A stretch of DNA of 64,000 nucleotides from Plantago major (GCA_026545765.1 CM048840.1:10045265-10109264); one strand, 5' to 3'; shown: positions 10,213 through 21,983, numbered from the stretch's first letter. The notes: generated by a model not told the origin, from the letters alone. Made by a program: numbers and translations.

Positions 10213-11623
10213 TGATGTGCTCAAATTGATACTTAGAAACAAGTAGCAAGCAGTTGTTGTAGAATAAACAAAGCTAACAACAGGGTCATTCGCTAAGGAA
10301 ACAATTAAGCTACCAAGAAATTGAAAGCAAATAGTCACTTGCGTAAACTGTTTGAATTGTTTGAGTTGCTAACTACTAATAACTAGGAAATAGAAAAGCA
10401 AATAACTGATTTAAATGAGAGAGAAGAGAACACAGTAGTTAGATCGAGTGGTGCTAATTCACTCTAGGGAAATCGTTCATACTTGTCACACGGTCGGTGT
10501 ACTTAAAACATTCAATCCAATTCAACCAAACGTCATTTGAAAATCTTTGAACTAGAGTAATCGTGGGTCGTCAATCCACGATCCTTAACCAAAGCGTTTT
10601 AGAGAATCTTTGAACTAGCTTATTGGATTGAAAGGTTTTTACGAAGATATTTGAACTAGACGAACCTATATGAACGAATCATAACCCTAGAAGTGAATAC
10701 GCAATCACCGTCACATCCCTACCGTGTTCGGAGTGGTTTAGCTACTCATGATAGATTGAAAGATGAAAGACTTCAAGATATTGCTCATGATAAACATAAA
10801 CATAATGATAATCGCATTCAAGCTCATACCATTCGACAAACAAGAACAAGAACGAATTGTAAAGAGATAAACAATAGAGAATTACCACGGTGATCAGGAA
10901 TTTGATATCGATAAATCAATCAAGGATAAAACCAAGCTCCAAGATATGTCTCAATGTCAAAAGTATGAATATGAAGCTTTTCTATGAACTAGGTTTTGCT
11001 CTAGGGCAAAGTGTTTTTTTTTCCAATAGAATGAATGTCTAATATATTAGGAAAAGAAATCGCAGAAGAAGAGGGCAGAAGAAAAAGCTGGCGTCGCCAG
11101 TTAGGGAACTGGCATCGCCAGTAAGAAAACTGGCGTCGCCAGTTTGGTTTGTCTCATCGCAGAAAAAGACTGGCGTACACCAGTTTAATAACTGGCATCG
11201 CCATTTCTTCTGGCATCTGTATCTTTTTCTACAGGAGGAATTTGGCTATGCTTCTGGAACGAAAGTTGTAGGCCTTTGAATTATATTTGCATGGCCACCG
11301 AGATCATGTCAATCGAACATCATATGAGAGAGTTATGGCCAAAATGGCTAGACTGCTCCGTAAAACATCACTTCTGCAAGCTTCGCTAAAACGGCTCTCA
11401 AATCTTCGTCCGAACTCCGAATCCACTTCCGTTTTCGCCCAGCTACTCTACAGTAAAAGATATAGAACCAAAGTTTCCACTCCGATTTTCACCTTTGGGA
11501 CACAAAAATCCTACAAAACACAAACAAAGCACCAAAAGCATAAAAACGCACAAAGACACAATAAAACCATAAACAAAGACCGCTAAAAAGGACCAAATGA
11601 GACTCTAAATTATCATTTCATCA
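10213..11623 (-). repeat. 3' LTR of G1
   Basis: A 1,411-bp LTR starting TGATGTGCTCAAATTG and ending TTTCATCA on the plus strand. It is clearly homologous along its length to the 5' LTR at 43,370-44,819, with scattered substitutions and small indels. A polypurine tract adjoins its right end, which fixes the element as minus strand. It contains a five-unit palindrome array at 11,088-11,203. Confidence 0.92.
11088..11203. repeat. Palindrome array CTGGCGTCGCCAG in the G1 3' LTR
   Basis: Five near-identical short palindromes: CTGGCGTCGCCAG at 11,088, then at 11,108, 11,129, 11,169 and 11,191, with small changes in some. They are separated by unrelated spacers. The same array is present in the 5' LTR. 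It lies in the U3 part, about 420-535 bp from the LTR start in element orientation. Confidence 0.85.
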
Positions 11624-11748
11624 AACTCCCCAAACCGAAACTTTGCTCGTCCTCGAGCGAACAAACAAACCTAGACAAAAACTAGACTCAAACCACGAAA
11701 ACAGACAAAGAGTCAAGGTCCCAAGTGACCGAATCTACCATTGTAAAT
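11624..11748 (-). other. Polypurine tract and start of the G1 3' noncoding region
   Basis: It begins with AACTCCCCAAAC (polypurine tract in element orientation) directly beside the LTR. The following bases match 6,681-6,807 of G2 almost throughout. The region is cut by S-A and continues at 42,209. Confidence 0.85.
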
Positions 11749-11753
11749 AGTAA
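11749..11753. repeat. Target-site duplication of S-A, left copy
   Basis: AGTAA just before the S-A LTR. The same AGTAA stands at 42,209-42,213 just after the other LTR, and the joined flanks read through to match uninterrupted G2 sequence near 6,807. This proves a single insertion event. Confidence 0.95.
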
Positions 11754-13225
11754 TGTTGGTCCAGATAACGGCAATGTAAAAGACTAGAGGGGGGGTGAAT
11801 AGTCTTTTAAAACATATGTCGATAAGCACAGTTTCTCGAATATCTGTGAAGATATCTGATACTTAATTTCAGCGAGCGGAAGACTTTTCTGTGATAAGTG
11901 CACGTGCTCAGCAAGATAAGTGTAAGTACTTTGCAAGATAAGTAAAGTAAGTAATAGACTGCAGAAAGTAAATAACACAAGTCTTTTTATAGTGGTATCT
12001 GAAGGTGGCGTAATCCTTCAACTAATCCACTTCGGCCTTTCTCAGACCTAGAATCCACTAAGACAGATAAATGATGTAACCTTACAAATATCTTCTCCTG
12101 ATTCCTAAATACACTAGGTTCCCAACCAAGTGTTCCCCCTGAGTTATTCCCAGGCTTTCACAACCAAGTACTTCATGTACTCAGAAACCTTTTTGAGCTA
12201 TTCCTTAGTTTCCCAAACTAAGTACTTCCTGTACTCCATGCCGATTAAGGTGTTGGTTAAGGTATATTGTCAGGTGAGATTCTTTAATAACTTGTTCAGT
12301 TATTCAGATAGCTCTATGAATCAAGTATACTTAATACACTTTGCAATGTATGGTATCTTGTTCTTTACTGACCCAACTCTATGATAAGTGTTTAAGAGAA
12401 TGAAACTCAGATATGAAATCTTAGTTCAACTCTTTCACAAATAACAAATGCTTGTTAAGGATCATGACACTTAGAACTTTTGTGCTACTTAGAATTAAGA
12501 GCTTTGGTCGCAAGAGAATGCTTGAAGATAAGTAGTATGCTTGAGAGAGCTTGTGTGAGAGTATTCAATGTAAGTTCAGTTTTCTAAGGTGTAAGTTCTG
12601 TGTGTGTGTTCTCAAGCAGTGTAAGTGTTGATATTTATAGATGAATTTGAGTGCCGTTTGAATAGTATCTGTTAGGCTTAAAACAAATTCAAACTATTGA
12701 TATCTGAGTATAGTACTGTAGTACATTTGTCTTCTTCTTCAGAAGCTAGCGTTTTTGTTCAGACATCTCTGTCCGCGCATTTAATGCATTGTACTATACT
12801 TTGTCCTGTAGTGCCAACGGAACTATGCATTGTATCAGAGATCTTTTACTATCAGAGTTCTGTGGGCACTTTCCTCGTCTCAGAAACCTTTTATTCTCAT
12901 ATATCTTTTGCAACACTTGTGTTTCGAAACACTTGTTTCTTCAAGATATCTGGACATAGGTATCTGAAAAACCTTTGTCTTAAGCAATCTTGTGCAGTCT
13001 TCAAATCCGTTGAACTTTTCCTGCTGGATGCCTTCTTCTTGGTCTTCTTCAGAAAATAAAAATTACATTTCGAGACCTAACATCCTATACAAGATTTTCT
13101 AGACTATCATACTTAGTGAGTTTCCTCTTTTACAGTGTTCAAGTGAACCAAGAGTACTAATCACCTTTCTGAGCTAAGATAAGTCATTAGGCTGCTGATC
13201 AAAATCTAAACATATATTCCTAACA
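11754..13225 (-). repeat. 3' LTR of S-A
   Basis: A 1,472-bp LTR from TGTTGGTCC to CCTAACA. Compared with the 5' LTR of the same element it lacks one roughly 57-bp leader repeat unit (two units instead of three) and a 127-bp block corresponding to 41,710-41,836. These account for nearly all of the 186-bp length difference. Confidence 0.93.
12632..12639 (-). promoter_or_regulatory. TATA box in the S-A 3' LTR
   Basis: TATTTATA on the plus strand, TATAAATA in element orientation, conserved in every S-family LTR in the window. It separates U3 from the transcribed part of the LTR. Confidence 0.75.
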
Positions 13226-13612
13226 AATTTCCCCCATTTTTATAAGTCAACAATGACTTTCTGACCTATTACAAATCGGGATGAGGAAACAATCCACTAC
13301 TTAATCATTTCTTATGATTTTTCAAATCAGATAATTAAGTGATGAAAGTAAACATCAACCAAATCACAAGGTGTGATCTTTTCTGACAAGTTATCTTTCA
13401 TAGAAAAAGATATCTGAGAGTAAGTTCATCAGATATGTTACAAAGAAAGTTTACAGATAACTTTAGTACATAATACAATTCAGCTCATTCAGCAAGATAC
13501 AAAAATACCTAGTAAATTAGGATAACAGGAATAGCCAAGCTCCAAGTAGACATCCTAATAAACTAGTCTTCAAGTCTTCAACACTTCAAGTCTTCAAAAG
13601 TAGTTCCATGGA
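13226..13612 (-). other. Polypurine tract and 3' untranslated region of S-A
   Basis: In element orientation a run AAAATGGGGGAAATT abuts the LTR (13,226-13,240). The remaining 370 bp, down to the stop of the third gene, matches the same interval in S-B and S-D and shows no gene. Confidence 0.85.
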
Positions 13613-15644
13613 TCAATCTGCAAATTTCCTATCACCAAACCTTTTGATATCATCAGAGTAGTCATCATAGAGAAGTGTTCTGACAATCATTTCTGTGTCT
13701 CTGGCAAATCCACAGACTTCCTTGTAGGTTTTGGTAGGATTTTTCTTGGCAAAGTGCTTGACCCACAGATACTTTCCCCATTTCCAGGCATGCTCGATTA
13801 TGATATCTGATAGCTTGAAGTATTCATAAATGATCTTCAGATATCTGATGTCACCCTTGTATTGATCTTTAGTCAAGTAGAAGGACTCATAGGGTTCCAC
13901 AACAAGTCTTGCTCTTGTGCATGTTCCAGTGATGTTGGGAATTCTGTGCACATCATCTGGCTTTCCATAAGGACATTCATCAGAGAGGTCATTTTTCATG
14001 GCTTCTATTCTCTTGATTACTTCAAAATCCAACCAGGCTTTGATGTGGTTGGTGTTAATCAAGATTGGCTTGTCTTTTCTCCATGCCATGAGCTGTTTAT
14101 GGATTGGTTATGGAAATTTTGAATTTACCAATAGATGCTTAAGTTCCAGAATCCAGTAGCCATTCTTCTGATTAATGCACCTGTAGACAGAGGAGTCACT
14201 GTTGGTCTTCACATACTCAATCTTGGCTTCTTCAGGCCTGAGTGGTAGTTGAAGTTGTCTTTGTTCAGCTCTCAGTCTGTTCCTCCTTTGTCTTGAATTC
14301 TCCTTTGGGGTAATGCTTGAAGAACCACCCTGGATAGGCTTGGTATTTCCAGAGGGTATTTTAGATGCCAAAGGCTTTGCAGCTATGGGCTCAGTAAGGC
14401 TATCAATTTTCCTTTTTCTATGAAGAGGAGCTTCATCTTCATCAGTCTCTTCATCATCATCAATATTAATTTTTGTGAGACTTTTGCAGCCTTCTTCATT
14501 GCCCAGGGATTCTTCTTCTTCTTCTTCTTCTTCTTCTTCTTCTTCTTCTTCTTCTTCTTCTTCTTCAGAAGATTCATCAACCCAGTGATCTTCATCCTCT
14601 TGGACATTTTCATCAATGTTTTCTAGTCTAGCAACCATCTCAGAGATGGGCTTCTTTCCTTTTAGTGAGGAGTATGGTACATCTTTTGGAAATGCAGCCT
14701 TAGGATCATGATTGTCACTAGATACTTGCTCAGTATCTAATTCCTCAGCAATTGCCTGAACAGCAAGCTGGAGTTCTTTCATTTCAGCATAAGCTTCCAT
14801 TTCCTTGACTGTTTGATCTTCAATCTTTTGGAGCTTTGCTCTGGATTCAGCTATCTTTTCTTCCAGTTGAAGATGTAGTTGTTGTTATTCCTCCACCAGT
14901 TGTTTGAGTTGATCAACTCTGGCTTGTGCATCTGATAATTTCTGAGTTGTTTCCTCAGAGTGCTCAACTACTTGTTCAGTAGTATCTTTGTGTTGGGGAG
15001 TTGGATTATTAGATTTCTGAGGAGATGGAGGAGGGGATTGATGTGATGTCCTCTCAGTGTGCTTTTCAGCAGCTGAGGCAATGTGTCCTTGTGAAATCCC
15101 TCTTGTCCCTGGTGCAGGGGCATCATCATCATCCTTCTTATCTTCATCCTTGTGATGGTTAGAAGGAGGATCTTCATAATTGTTTTCATCTGTTTCCTTC
15201 TCCTCCTCATCTTCAGAGACCAGGTTGATCACTTCTGGAATAGTGATCGTTTGCCCATTAACTTCCTCTTATTCAGAGGGTGTATATTGTAGAGTCTGGG
15301 GAAAAGTAGGCTTGAATGCCATCTGTAGTCTGGTCTGACCATCAGCTTGATTGAAAGCTTGGATCAGCTTTCTAGCCACTTCCTTGACAAACTCCTTATC
15401 CATCAATGTTCCGAAAGAATACTGTTCAGTGGGGAACATTGCATGGACGTAGTTTTCCAAATTAAGGGCTCGTGCTCTCCTTGTGTGGTGATCAGTCACC
15501 TTTAAGATCTCAGAAAGATCGAAGCATCGGAGCTTTTGCCATTTCTTGAAGCATTTCAGATGCTTTGGCAAAGTGTGTTCCTTGAAGAAAGGAAGCAGGT
15601 CCTCTTACTCATCAACAGGGATCTTAGTGGCACTTGTTTGAGCC
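13613..15644 (-). pseudogene. Third gene of S-A, exon 6 (C-terminal part)
   Basis: The last exon of the long gene downstream of pol; function unknown. It starts after an acceptor at 15,645 and ends at the TGA at 13,613. It holds a helical region, a coiled coil (around 14,800-14,960), the acidic Glu tract at 14,510-14,566 and a conserved C-terminal domain (SVYRCINQKNGYWILELKHLL, then HAWKWGKYLWVKHF, then FAD end). An in-frame TAA just after the exon start, another before the C-terminal domain near 14,108 and further breaks near 14,885 and 15,269 disable it. Relative to S-B and S-D about 770 bp is missing between DHW and the Glu tract. I see no membrane segment. Confidence 0.85.
14510..14566 (-). 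repeat. (TTC)19, Glu tract of S-A third gene
   Basis: Nineteen perfect TTC units (GAA in element orientation), encoding glutamates. The homologous tract is 5 units in S-D and 258 in S-B. Confidence 0.97.
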
Positions 15645-16521
15645 TGAAAGAAAGAGTTTTGAGTTAGATTCAAAACTAGTGTAGATATCTGAGTACGAGT
15701 GTAGTTAGGTTTCTGAGTTACCTGAATGAGTACATCAGGCTCAGAGACTTGTACTATTGAGGCAAGGGGTGCCTAAGATATCTTGTTGTGGGGTGGAGAC
15801 TTGGAAGTCTGGTCCTCATCAACCTTTCTTTCTGCTTGATCCTGAGAATTAAAATTATCACAATACTTAGGAAATTGTCATGAAAGAATTAAGCTTCAAT
15901 GATTTCTGTGTTTTCCACTTACGTCCTCAACAGGAGGCTCAGAATAATTTTTCGCAGAAAATTTCTCAGTTCAGGTGTTCTTTCTGGTGATGTTGCCTTG
16001 GGGGCTTCATCAATTTCCATGGGTGCAGGGGATGTCGCAACTCTTTCCCCTTGCACTTCTACTTCTGAATGAGCCTGTAAGTAGAAAGTATTGATTAATT
16101 AGAGAAGAATTTACATTAACCCATGATGAAGAATGTTTGTCACTGAGTTTTATATACCTTCTCACTAGAAGACTCAATGATATTTTCTTCAGAAACCTTG
16201 ACGGTCTCTGGGTCCTTTTCTGGCATTTCTGCCTTATCTTCTTCTTTCTCAGTTGGAGCCTATTAGAAACAAACACTTATTAGTCAAGTGTATAAAGCAC
16301 ATATCTGGGTTATATCTTAAGGAACTATTCTCTACATGTAAGACAGGCTCATGTTCCTTAAGTGGTGAGGCTATGGAAGCCTCATTCTCAGATTCTGAGG
16401 TAAGCTTTGCAACTTCCTCTTGTTGTTGTGTTTCTAAATCAGCCTGTAACAAAGAAATTATAATAAGTAACAAGATTTAGGCATAAGTTATCACAAGTAA
16501 AGAGTTAAACCATTCAGCTAC
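15645..16521 (-). pseudogene. Third gene of S-A, exons 2-5 and introns 1-5
   Basis: Five GT-AG introns can be placed: 16,444-16,521, 16,260-16,335, 16,075-16,157, 15,842-15,922 and 15,645-15,721. The exons between them are 16,336-16,443 (108 bp), 16,158-16,259 (102 bp), 15,923-16,074 (152 bp) and 15,722-15,841 (120 bp). They encode acidic, Glu/Ser/Pro-rich peptides. Positions match S-B and S-D introns exactly. Exon 4 is one base shorter than in S-B, a likely frameshift. The splice sites are read from sequence; splicing itself is inferred. Confidence 0.82.
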
Positions 16522-17949
16522 CTGAGCTTTGTCAGGCTGACTGGTCTCTGGAACTTGTGAAGTTTTCATGCATTGGTCTTGTTGTTCTTGGACCACTTCT
16601 TTGTTGGAAGTTTCAGGTACTTCAGACCTTTCCTGAGTATGCAACTCAGTTGCCTCCCCTGGTTGATCATTATGAGTAGATGTCTCAGTTTGATCCCTCT
16701 CATTGAGTTGGGGAACTTGCTCTTTTGCAGGATTTTCTTCAGCAATGAAAGATCTGGTATATGCAGCTCAAGTACCATTTCAGCAGTATCCTTATCTAGA
16801 TATTGTGGTTGTTGTGCTTGAGACAGACTGTTGAGTGTTGAGGCAATGGCATTATCCTCCAACACTAAGCTATCACTCATAAGAGCATCTTCAATATCTT
16901 TCAGTCTTTCTTGCTCTGATGGTGTAATTTGTCCAGTGACCTTGGACACAGTTGCTTCTTCAACAACCTTTGAAACAGGTGCTTGTTCAGCACCTTGTGG
17001 TGTAGGTTCTTCTTCAGATACCTCTATACCAGTTACTTTTTCAGTAACCTTAACACATTTTGATTTTTCTAGGACTTGAGAGATGACTAATTCATCATCT
17101 TCATCGTTAGAGCTCTCATCATCATTAGGAACTGATTGGTCCATAATCCCTGCGGTTTCTGTAGAAAGGGCTTGGTATCTATCACTACTTTCTTTAGCAG
17201 CATTTATGAGTTCATCAGCACGGCTTTCGGCAATAGTCTTAACATTTCTGAAAGCACTTTCTCTTGCCGAGTCTACTTGTTCAGTAGCCGATACCTCTTT
17301 TGCAACATTGATGAGTTCAACTGCATTTATGAGTTCATCGGCAGTGGCGGCAGGTATCTGGGAATCGACAACCTCAATGGGTGTGCCTTCTGATTTGCCA
17401 GCAGACTTCTTTCGTGAAGTTCTGGGCTTCTTGGTCGCAACCTTTCCCTCACATACCTCTTCAGTCTTTCACTTCTTGGAACCTTTCTGAGATCCAGTAA
17501 CCTTTTTCATCATGTTTGTATACTCATATTTGTAGAGTAGGTTACTGTTGGCTATGTCAGCCTTCTCTCTGAGCTCAATGCCAAGCTTTTCCAGCAAGTA
17601 GCATATCTTTAGACCATAGCTTACTGTGGTCTTTGGCTCAGCATGTCCCTTAGCGATTTTAGGCTCAAAGCCTTGAATCTTCTTCACAAACTTCATAAAG
17701 GCGCACTTTCCCCAATTGAAAGGGTTTTCCAGCCTTTTGTTTTGTTGTTGCAACAAGAACATCATCACCCAGCGTACTTGGCTTAATCATGGAACCACCC
17801 CAAATCATTCTGTGATTTGAAGTCCAATGATCGGGATTGAAGTCTCCTACCAATCGATTGTTTACAACTACCAATTCTGGTGCTTGCTTTTCAGCAGTAC
17901 CAGTGGTAGTATTTTGGGATTTCTAGGTAGAAGCACATTTTGGAGCGAT
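16522..17949 (-). pseudogene. Third gene of S-A, exon 1 (deleted, start lost)
   Basis: Homologue of the intact exon 1 of S-D (59,370-61,295). The start codon is changed (ATC where S-D has ATG) and a TAG follows within ten codons. About 480 bp encoding the middle of the N-terminal domain is missing: sequence jumps from IWGG straight to the region before MMFLL near 17,770. The later part retains KICYLLEKLGI, YKYEYTNMMKKV and acidic repeats. The product is unknown. The N-terminal domain resembles what is annotated as 'putative plant transposon protein', which I recall from family knowledge and have not tested. Confidence 0.8.
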
Positions 17950-18130
17950 CTCTTTATATAGCATGAGTTTTTCGATGGTCTGAAAGAGATTAAGGTGAAA
18001 GATTAGTGATTCTTTGCAGAAAAACTAATTTGGGAGCAGAGATTTGCAGAAAAATAGAAGAGAGAAATTTGATATTCTTGTGCAAGTCTGAATGTTGGAT
18101 TAGGCAAAAGTGAATTCTTTTGCCAAAATC

Positions 18131-18143
18131 CTATATATATATA
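18131..18143 (-). promoter_or_regulatory. Possible internal TATA box of S-A third gene
   Basis: CTATATATATATA, about 185 bp upstream of the (lost) start codon. It is conserved in position in S-B (29,289-29,299) and S-D (61,486-61,495). Confidence 0.55.
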
Positions 18144-18647
18144 GCAATGTAATCTCAACAATCACATACATACAAATTAATTTTGTGTGTAGTTATCTGT
18201 GTATTGCAGACAGGCGTGGGTAAAAGCTTGTTCGATATTAAAAGCATAGTGGGCCCTGTCGGAATTTCAACAGTCCACTATTTACTGAGAGTTAATCTCT
18301 GTCGTAAAGATCAATCGCCCATTTCATCAAGGGTCACCATTGCTTCTTCAGCAATGATCACAATCAGCAAATGTAATTGTGCCCATTTAATGAATTTTTG
18401 GCTATTAGCTATCTGAATCACGTTTCTATGTGAATAAGAACACTGTTGTATCTGATTCTGTCTCATACTTGTTGTCTTTCCATAGTTTTTCACAAAGATA
18501 GAAATAATTCAAATTTCAAGATAGTAATTAACTGTAGACAATTGTACTATTCTCTTTTGTGTTCCCCCTCACTGAGTGATCTAGATATCTGAGTACCCGT
18601 CTCAGAGATCTTCAAATAGCCATTTTACCCTTTAGCCTTTGGTTTCT

Positions 18648-18759
18648 GGATACCCGTTCCAGATTCCTCTTTTATGGATACCCGTTCGAGATTTCTCTTC
18701 TCTGGATACCCGTTCCAGATTTCTCTTTTCTGGATACCCATTCCAGATCCCTTTTCTCT
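18648..18759. repeat. 28-bp tandem repeat, four units (S-A spacer)
   Basis: Units begin GGATACCCGTTC at 18,648, 18,676, 18,704 and (as GGATACCCATTC) 18,732, exactly 28 bp apart. A related array stands in S-D at 62,004-62,131; S-B keeps only a degraded trace near 28,745-28,790. Confidence 0.9.
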
Positions 18760-18790
18760 CTCCTTTGATATCTTCTTCAGATATCTGAAC

Positions 18791-19664
18791 TTTTTCAGTT
18801 CTTGGGTAGCTCCATTAGTCCAAGACTGTCTTAAGGCTAAGAATCTACTTTCTTGTAGTGGCTTAGTGAAGATATCTGCAAGTTGATCTTCAGTGCCAAT
18901 CTTGAGTATCTCTATATTGCCTTTTTCAACATGGTCTCTGATGAAGTGGTGTCTAACATCAATGTGCTTTGTTCTATCAAGAAACTTAGGATTCTGAGTT
19001 ATGGCAATAGCACTTGTGTTGTCACAGAAAATGGGAGTTTTCTCTTCATTGAGTCCATAGTCTCTGAGTTGTTGTTGTATCCACAATATCTGTGAAGCAC
19101 AACACCCTGCAGCAATATATTCAGCTTCTGTGGTAGATGTGGCAATTGAATTTTGTTTCTTGTTGAACCATGATATCAATCAGCACCAAGAAATTGACAT
19201 GTTCCTGAGGTGCTTTTTCTATCAAGAAGTGATCCAGCATAGTCGGCATCTGAATAGCCAACCAAACTCAATCCACTATCTTTTGGATACCACAATCCAA
19301 CTTCTACAGTACCTTTTACATACCTCAATATTTTCATAGCAATGTTGTAGTATGATTGCGTTGGATTTGTTTGAAATCTAGCACACACTCCAACTGCATA
19401 TTGAATATCAGGTCTACTTGCAGTGAGGTATAGTAGAGAACCAATCAATTTCCTATACTTGTGTTCTTTAATACTCTTGTCAGATTCAGTATAGGTCATT
19501 TTGGTTCCAATGCTCATTGGTATCATAGCATTCTTTTCAGAAGGCTTTAGATTAAACTTGTTGAGCATGTCCTTTGCATTCTTTGTTTGACTAATGAATA
19601 TTCCATCATTGAGTTGCTTGACTTGCAGCCCTAGGAAGTAATTCAATTCTCCCATCATGCTCAT
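18791..19664 (-). pseudogene. RT C-terminus and RNase H of S-A
   Basis: Two overlapping frames (19,176-19,664 and 18,791-19,179) together carry the end of RT ([18 protein letters not shown]) and a copia RNase H: SDADYAGSLLDRKSTSG, then STTEAEYIAAGCC, FCDNTSAIAITQNP, HIDVRHHFIRD and ADIFTKPLQ. The catalytic acids are present. A frameshift at about 19,177 divides the domain. A second shift near 18,830 replaces the usual C-terminal end, so the frame runs on into the spacer. This enzyme would remove template RNA during reverse transcription. Confidence 0.92.
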
Positions 19665-19670
19665 CTCAAA

Positions 19671-20657
19671 TTAACATTTCATGAGTTCAGCAAATTCTTC
19701 ACAAAGTTGCTTGTCTTTAGATCCAAATATAATGCCATCAACATATACTTGAACTAAAAGTAGTTTCCCATCATGGTTCAATGTGAAGAGGGTTTTATCA
19801 ACATCTCCTTTCTTGAAACCACTTTCTAGTAGGTATTTGGCCAATGTATCATACCATGCTCTTGGAGCTTGTTTCAGCCCATACGGAGCTTTCTGAAGCT
19901 TATAGACCATCCTACTTTCTGAGAAAACTTCAAAACCTGGTGGTTGATCAACATAGACTTCCTCAGCAAGTTCACCATTTAGGAATGCACTCTTGACATC
20001 CATTTGATAAACTGTAAAGTTATTATGAGCTGCAAAGGCTAGAAAGAGTCTTATTGCATCCAATCTTGCAACTGGTGCATATGATTCATCAAAATCTAGT
20101 CCTTCAGTCTGGGTGAATCCCTTGGCAACCAACCTAGCTTCGTTTCTCGTTATTTCACCAGTTTCATTCATTTTGTTTCTGAAAACCCACTTGGTTCCGA
20201 TTACAGATATTCCATTAACAAATGGAACCAGTTTCCAGACTTTGTTTCTCTCAAATTGATCCAGCTCTTCTTGCATTACAGAGATCCAATCTTGATCCTT
20301 TAATGCTTCTTCTATAGTCTTTGGTTCAGTGTTTGAGATAAAACATCCATAGAGACAATTTGCATTTTCAGCGATTGCTCTTCTAGTTCTAACTCCTTGG
20401 TCTATGGGACCAATCACATCCTTTGCAGGATGACTTCTTATCCATTTCATAATGGGTTTTGAACTAGTAGGATTAATATCATTTTGATTTGAATGTAAAT
20501 CAATATGATCTTGATGAGATACTTGTGCAGTATCTGGGATATCTGACACATGAGAAATGCCATGGATATCTGACACTTTTTCAGTGTTAGAGATATCTGG
20601 AACTTGCATTTCAGCAGTCTCATTTTGCAGATACCTTTCCATGATGAAGGTTCTCAA
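19671..20657 (-). pseudogene. Reverse transcriptase of S-A, mutated active site
   Basis: About 330 residues: acidic linker, then RT landmarks [48 protein letters not shown] and [11 protein letters not shown]. The catalytic box reads YVDG, not YVDD, near 19,735; the last aspartate codon is changed. S-D has YVDD at the same place and S-B has YVAD. The frame ends at a stop (19,671) just before the MSMMGEL motif. Loss of an active-site aspartate would abolish polymerisation, so this copy is dead at that point independently of its frameshifts. Confidence 0.93.
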
Positions 20658-21211
20658 TAACCTGTTCCATTTCTGGAATTCTCATAGGAAATTCGTCATC
20701 ATGTCTTAGAGTCATCTAGTTGTTACTAAGCATAGGTAGCTTTTCTCGTCAGACTCATCCTCTATTTGAATGATAGAATTGTTTCCTTTTGAGGATCCTT
20801 TTTCAGAATCTTTAATCAATAGTTCTTTGAACCTATCTGAGAGATCATCATTCAAGAGTACTTTCTTGTTTCCTTCATAGAATACTACATGAACAGATTC
20901 TTCGATCTTTTGCGTTCTTTTGTTGTAGATTCTGTAGGCATTGCTATTTAGAGAATAGTCAAGAAATACTCCTTCATCTGCCTTTGGTTGAAATGTTCTC
21001 AATTATTCTTTTCCATTGTTAAGAACAAAACATCTGCAACCAAACACCCTTAGATGTTTGCCATGGTGTTTGTTAATCAGACATCTATTTTGAGTGTAGC
21101 ATGATGTATTTACAGCTTCAACCCGATAGATTTCACTTATTTCAATGTCAGCAAGCATTGTTCTTGCTGCTTCTTTCAGGGTCCTATTCTTTCTTTCAAC
21201 AACACCATTTT
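20658..21211 (-). pseudogene. Integrase C-terminal part and linker of S-A
   Basis: This contains the post-integrase segment ([24 protein letters not shown], then [10 protein letters not shown]) and, nearest the S-B junction, the integrase motif N-G-V-V-E-R-K-N-R-T with its catalytic glutamate. It ends abruptly at 21,211 where S-B begins. The integrase core between here and 37,441, about 450 bp by comparison with S-B, is missing. Confidence 0.88.
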
Positions 21212-21247
21212 TGTTAGGAAATTTGTTAGGAAATTTGTTAGGAATTC
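21212..21247 (+). repeat. Three 12-bp iterations at the S-B LTR start
   Basis: TGTTAGGAAATT, TGTTAGGAAATT, TGTTAGGAATTC. The 3' LTR of the same element has one copy, S-D's 3' LTR has two (55,244-55,267 on the other strand) and S-A's has one. Confidence 0.92.
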
Positions 21248-21983
21248 CCTGTTAGATATTTTGTAAAGAATATTTGTTTAGTTTTGATCAGCAACATGAT
21301 GACCTATCTTAGTCTCAGAAAGATGATTAGTACTCTTGGTTCACTTGAACATTGTAAAAGAGGAAACCCACTTAGTATGATAGTTTAGTTAATCTTGTAT
21401 AGGATGTTAGGTCTCAAAATGTAATTTTATTTTATGAAGAAAAGACCAAGAAGAAGACATCCAAGCAGAACAAGTTCAACGACATTGAAGATTTGAAGAC
21501 TGCACAAGATTACTGAAACAGTTTTTCAGATACCTTGGCCAGATATCTTGAAGACACGAACGATTTTAAACAAACTGTGTCACAAGAGATATCTGAGAGA
21601 TAAAAAGGTCTATCTGAAAACAAGAAAAGTGTCCACAGTTATCTACACTCAGATACCTTGAGCCTTAACCACATTTCTGAAGAAGAAATATATATTGCAA
21701 ACAAAGTTGTTTCAATTTAAGTGTTATCTGAAGATTGAAGATAAGGACGTGCTAAGAATCAGAGAAATCTGATTAAAGTAGTCTCTGATAAAAAGCATAG
21801 TTCCGTTGGCACTACAGGACAAAAAGTATAGTACAATGCATTTAATGCACGGACAGAGATGTCTGAACAAAAGCAACGGTAGCTTCTGAAGAAGAAGACA
21901 AAACCGGCTACAGTACTATACACAGATATCAATAGTTTGAATTTGAGCCTGACGGATACTATTCAACGGCATTCAAATTCATC

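Larger units (their letters stand above)
17950..18790 (-). other. Spacer between pol and third gene in S-A
   Basis: About 840 bp without a gene. It contains a TATA-like run (18,131-18,143), a 28-bp tandem repeat (18,648-18,759) and blocks matching S-B 28,698-29,488 and S-D 61,296-62,130. The layout suggests an internal promoter for the third gene. Confidence 0.8.

Noticed and set aside
11287..11586. Open frame starting MHGHRDHVNRTSYERV and its twin at 44,521
   Set aside because: It lies in both G1 LTRs on the strand opposite to the element; a chance frame that is conserved only because the LTRs are copies.
14510..14566. The TTC tract as a splice polypyrimidine signal
   Set aside because: It is on the non-coding strand of the element and codes for glutamate in the sense frame; a simple repeat explains it.
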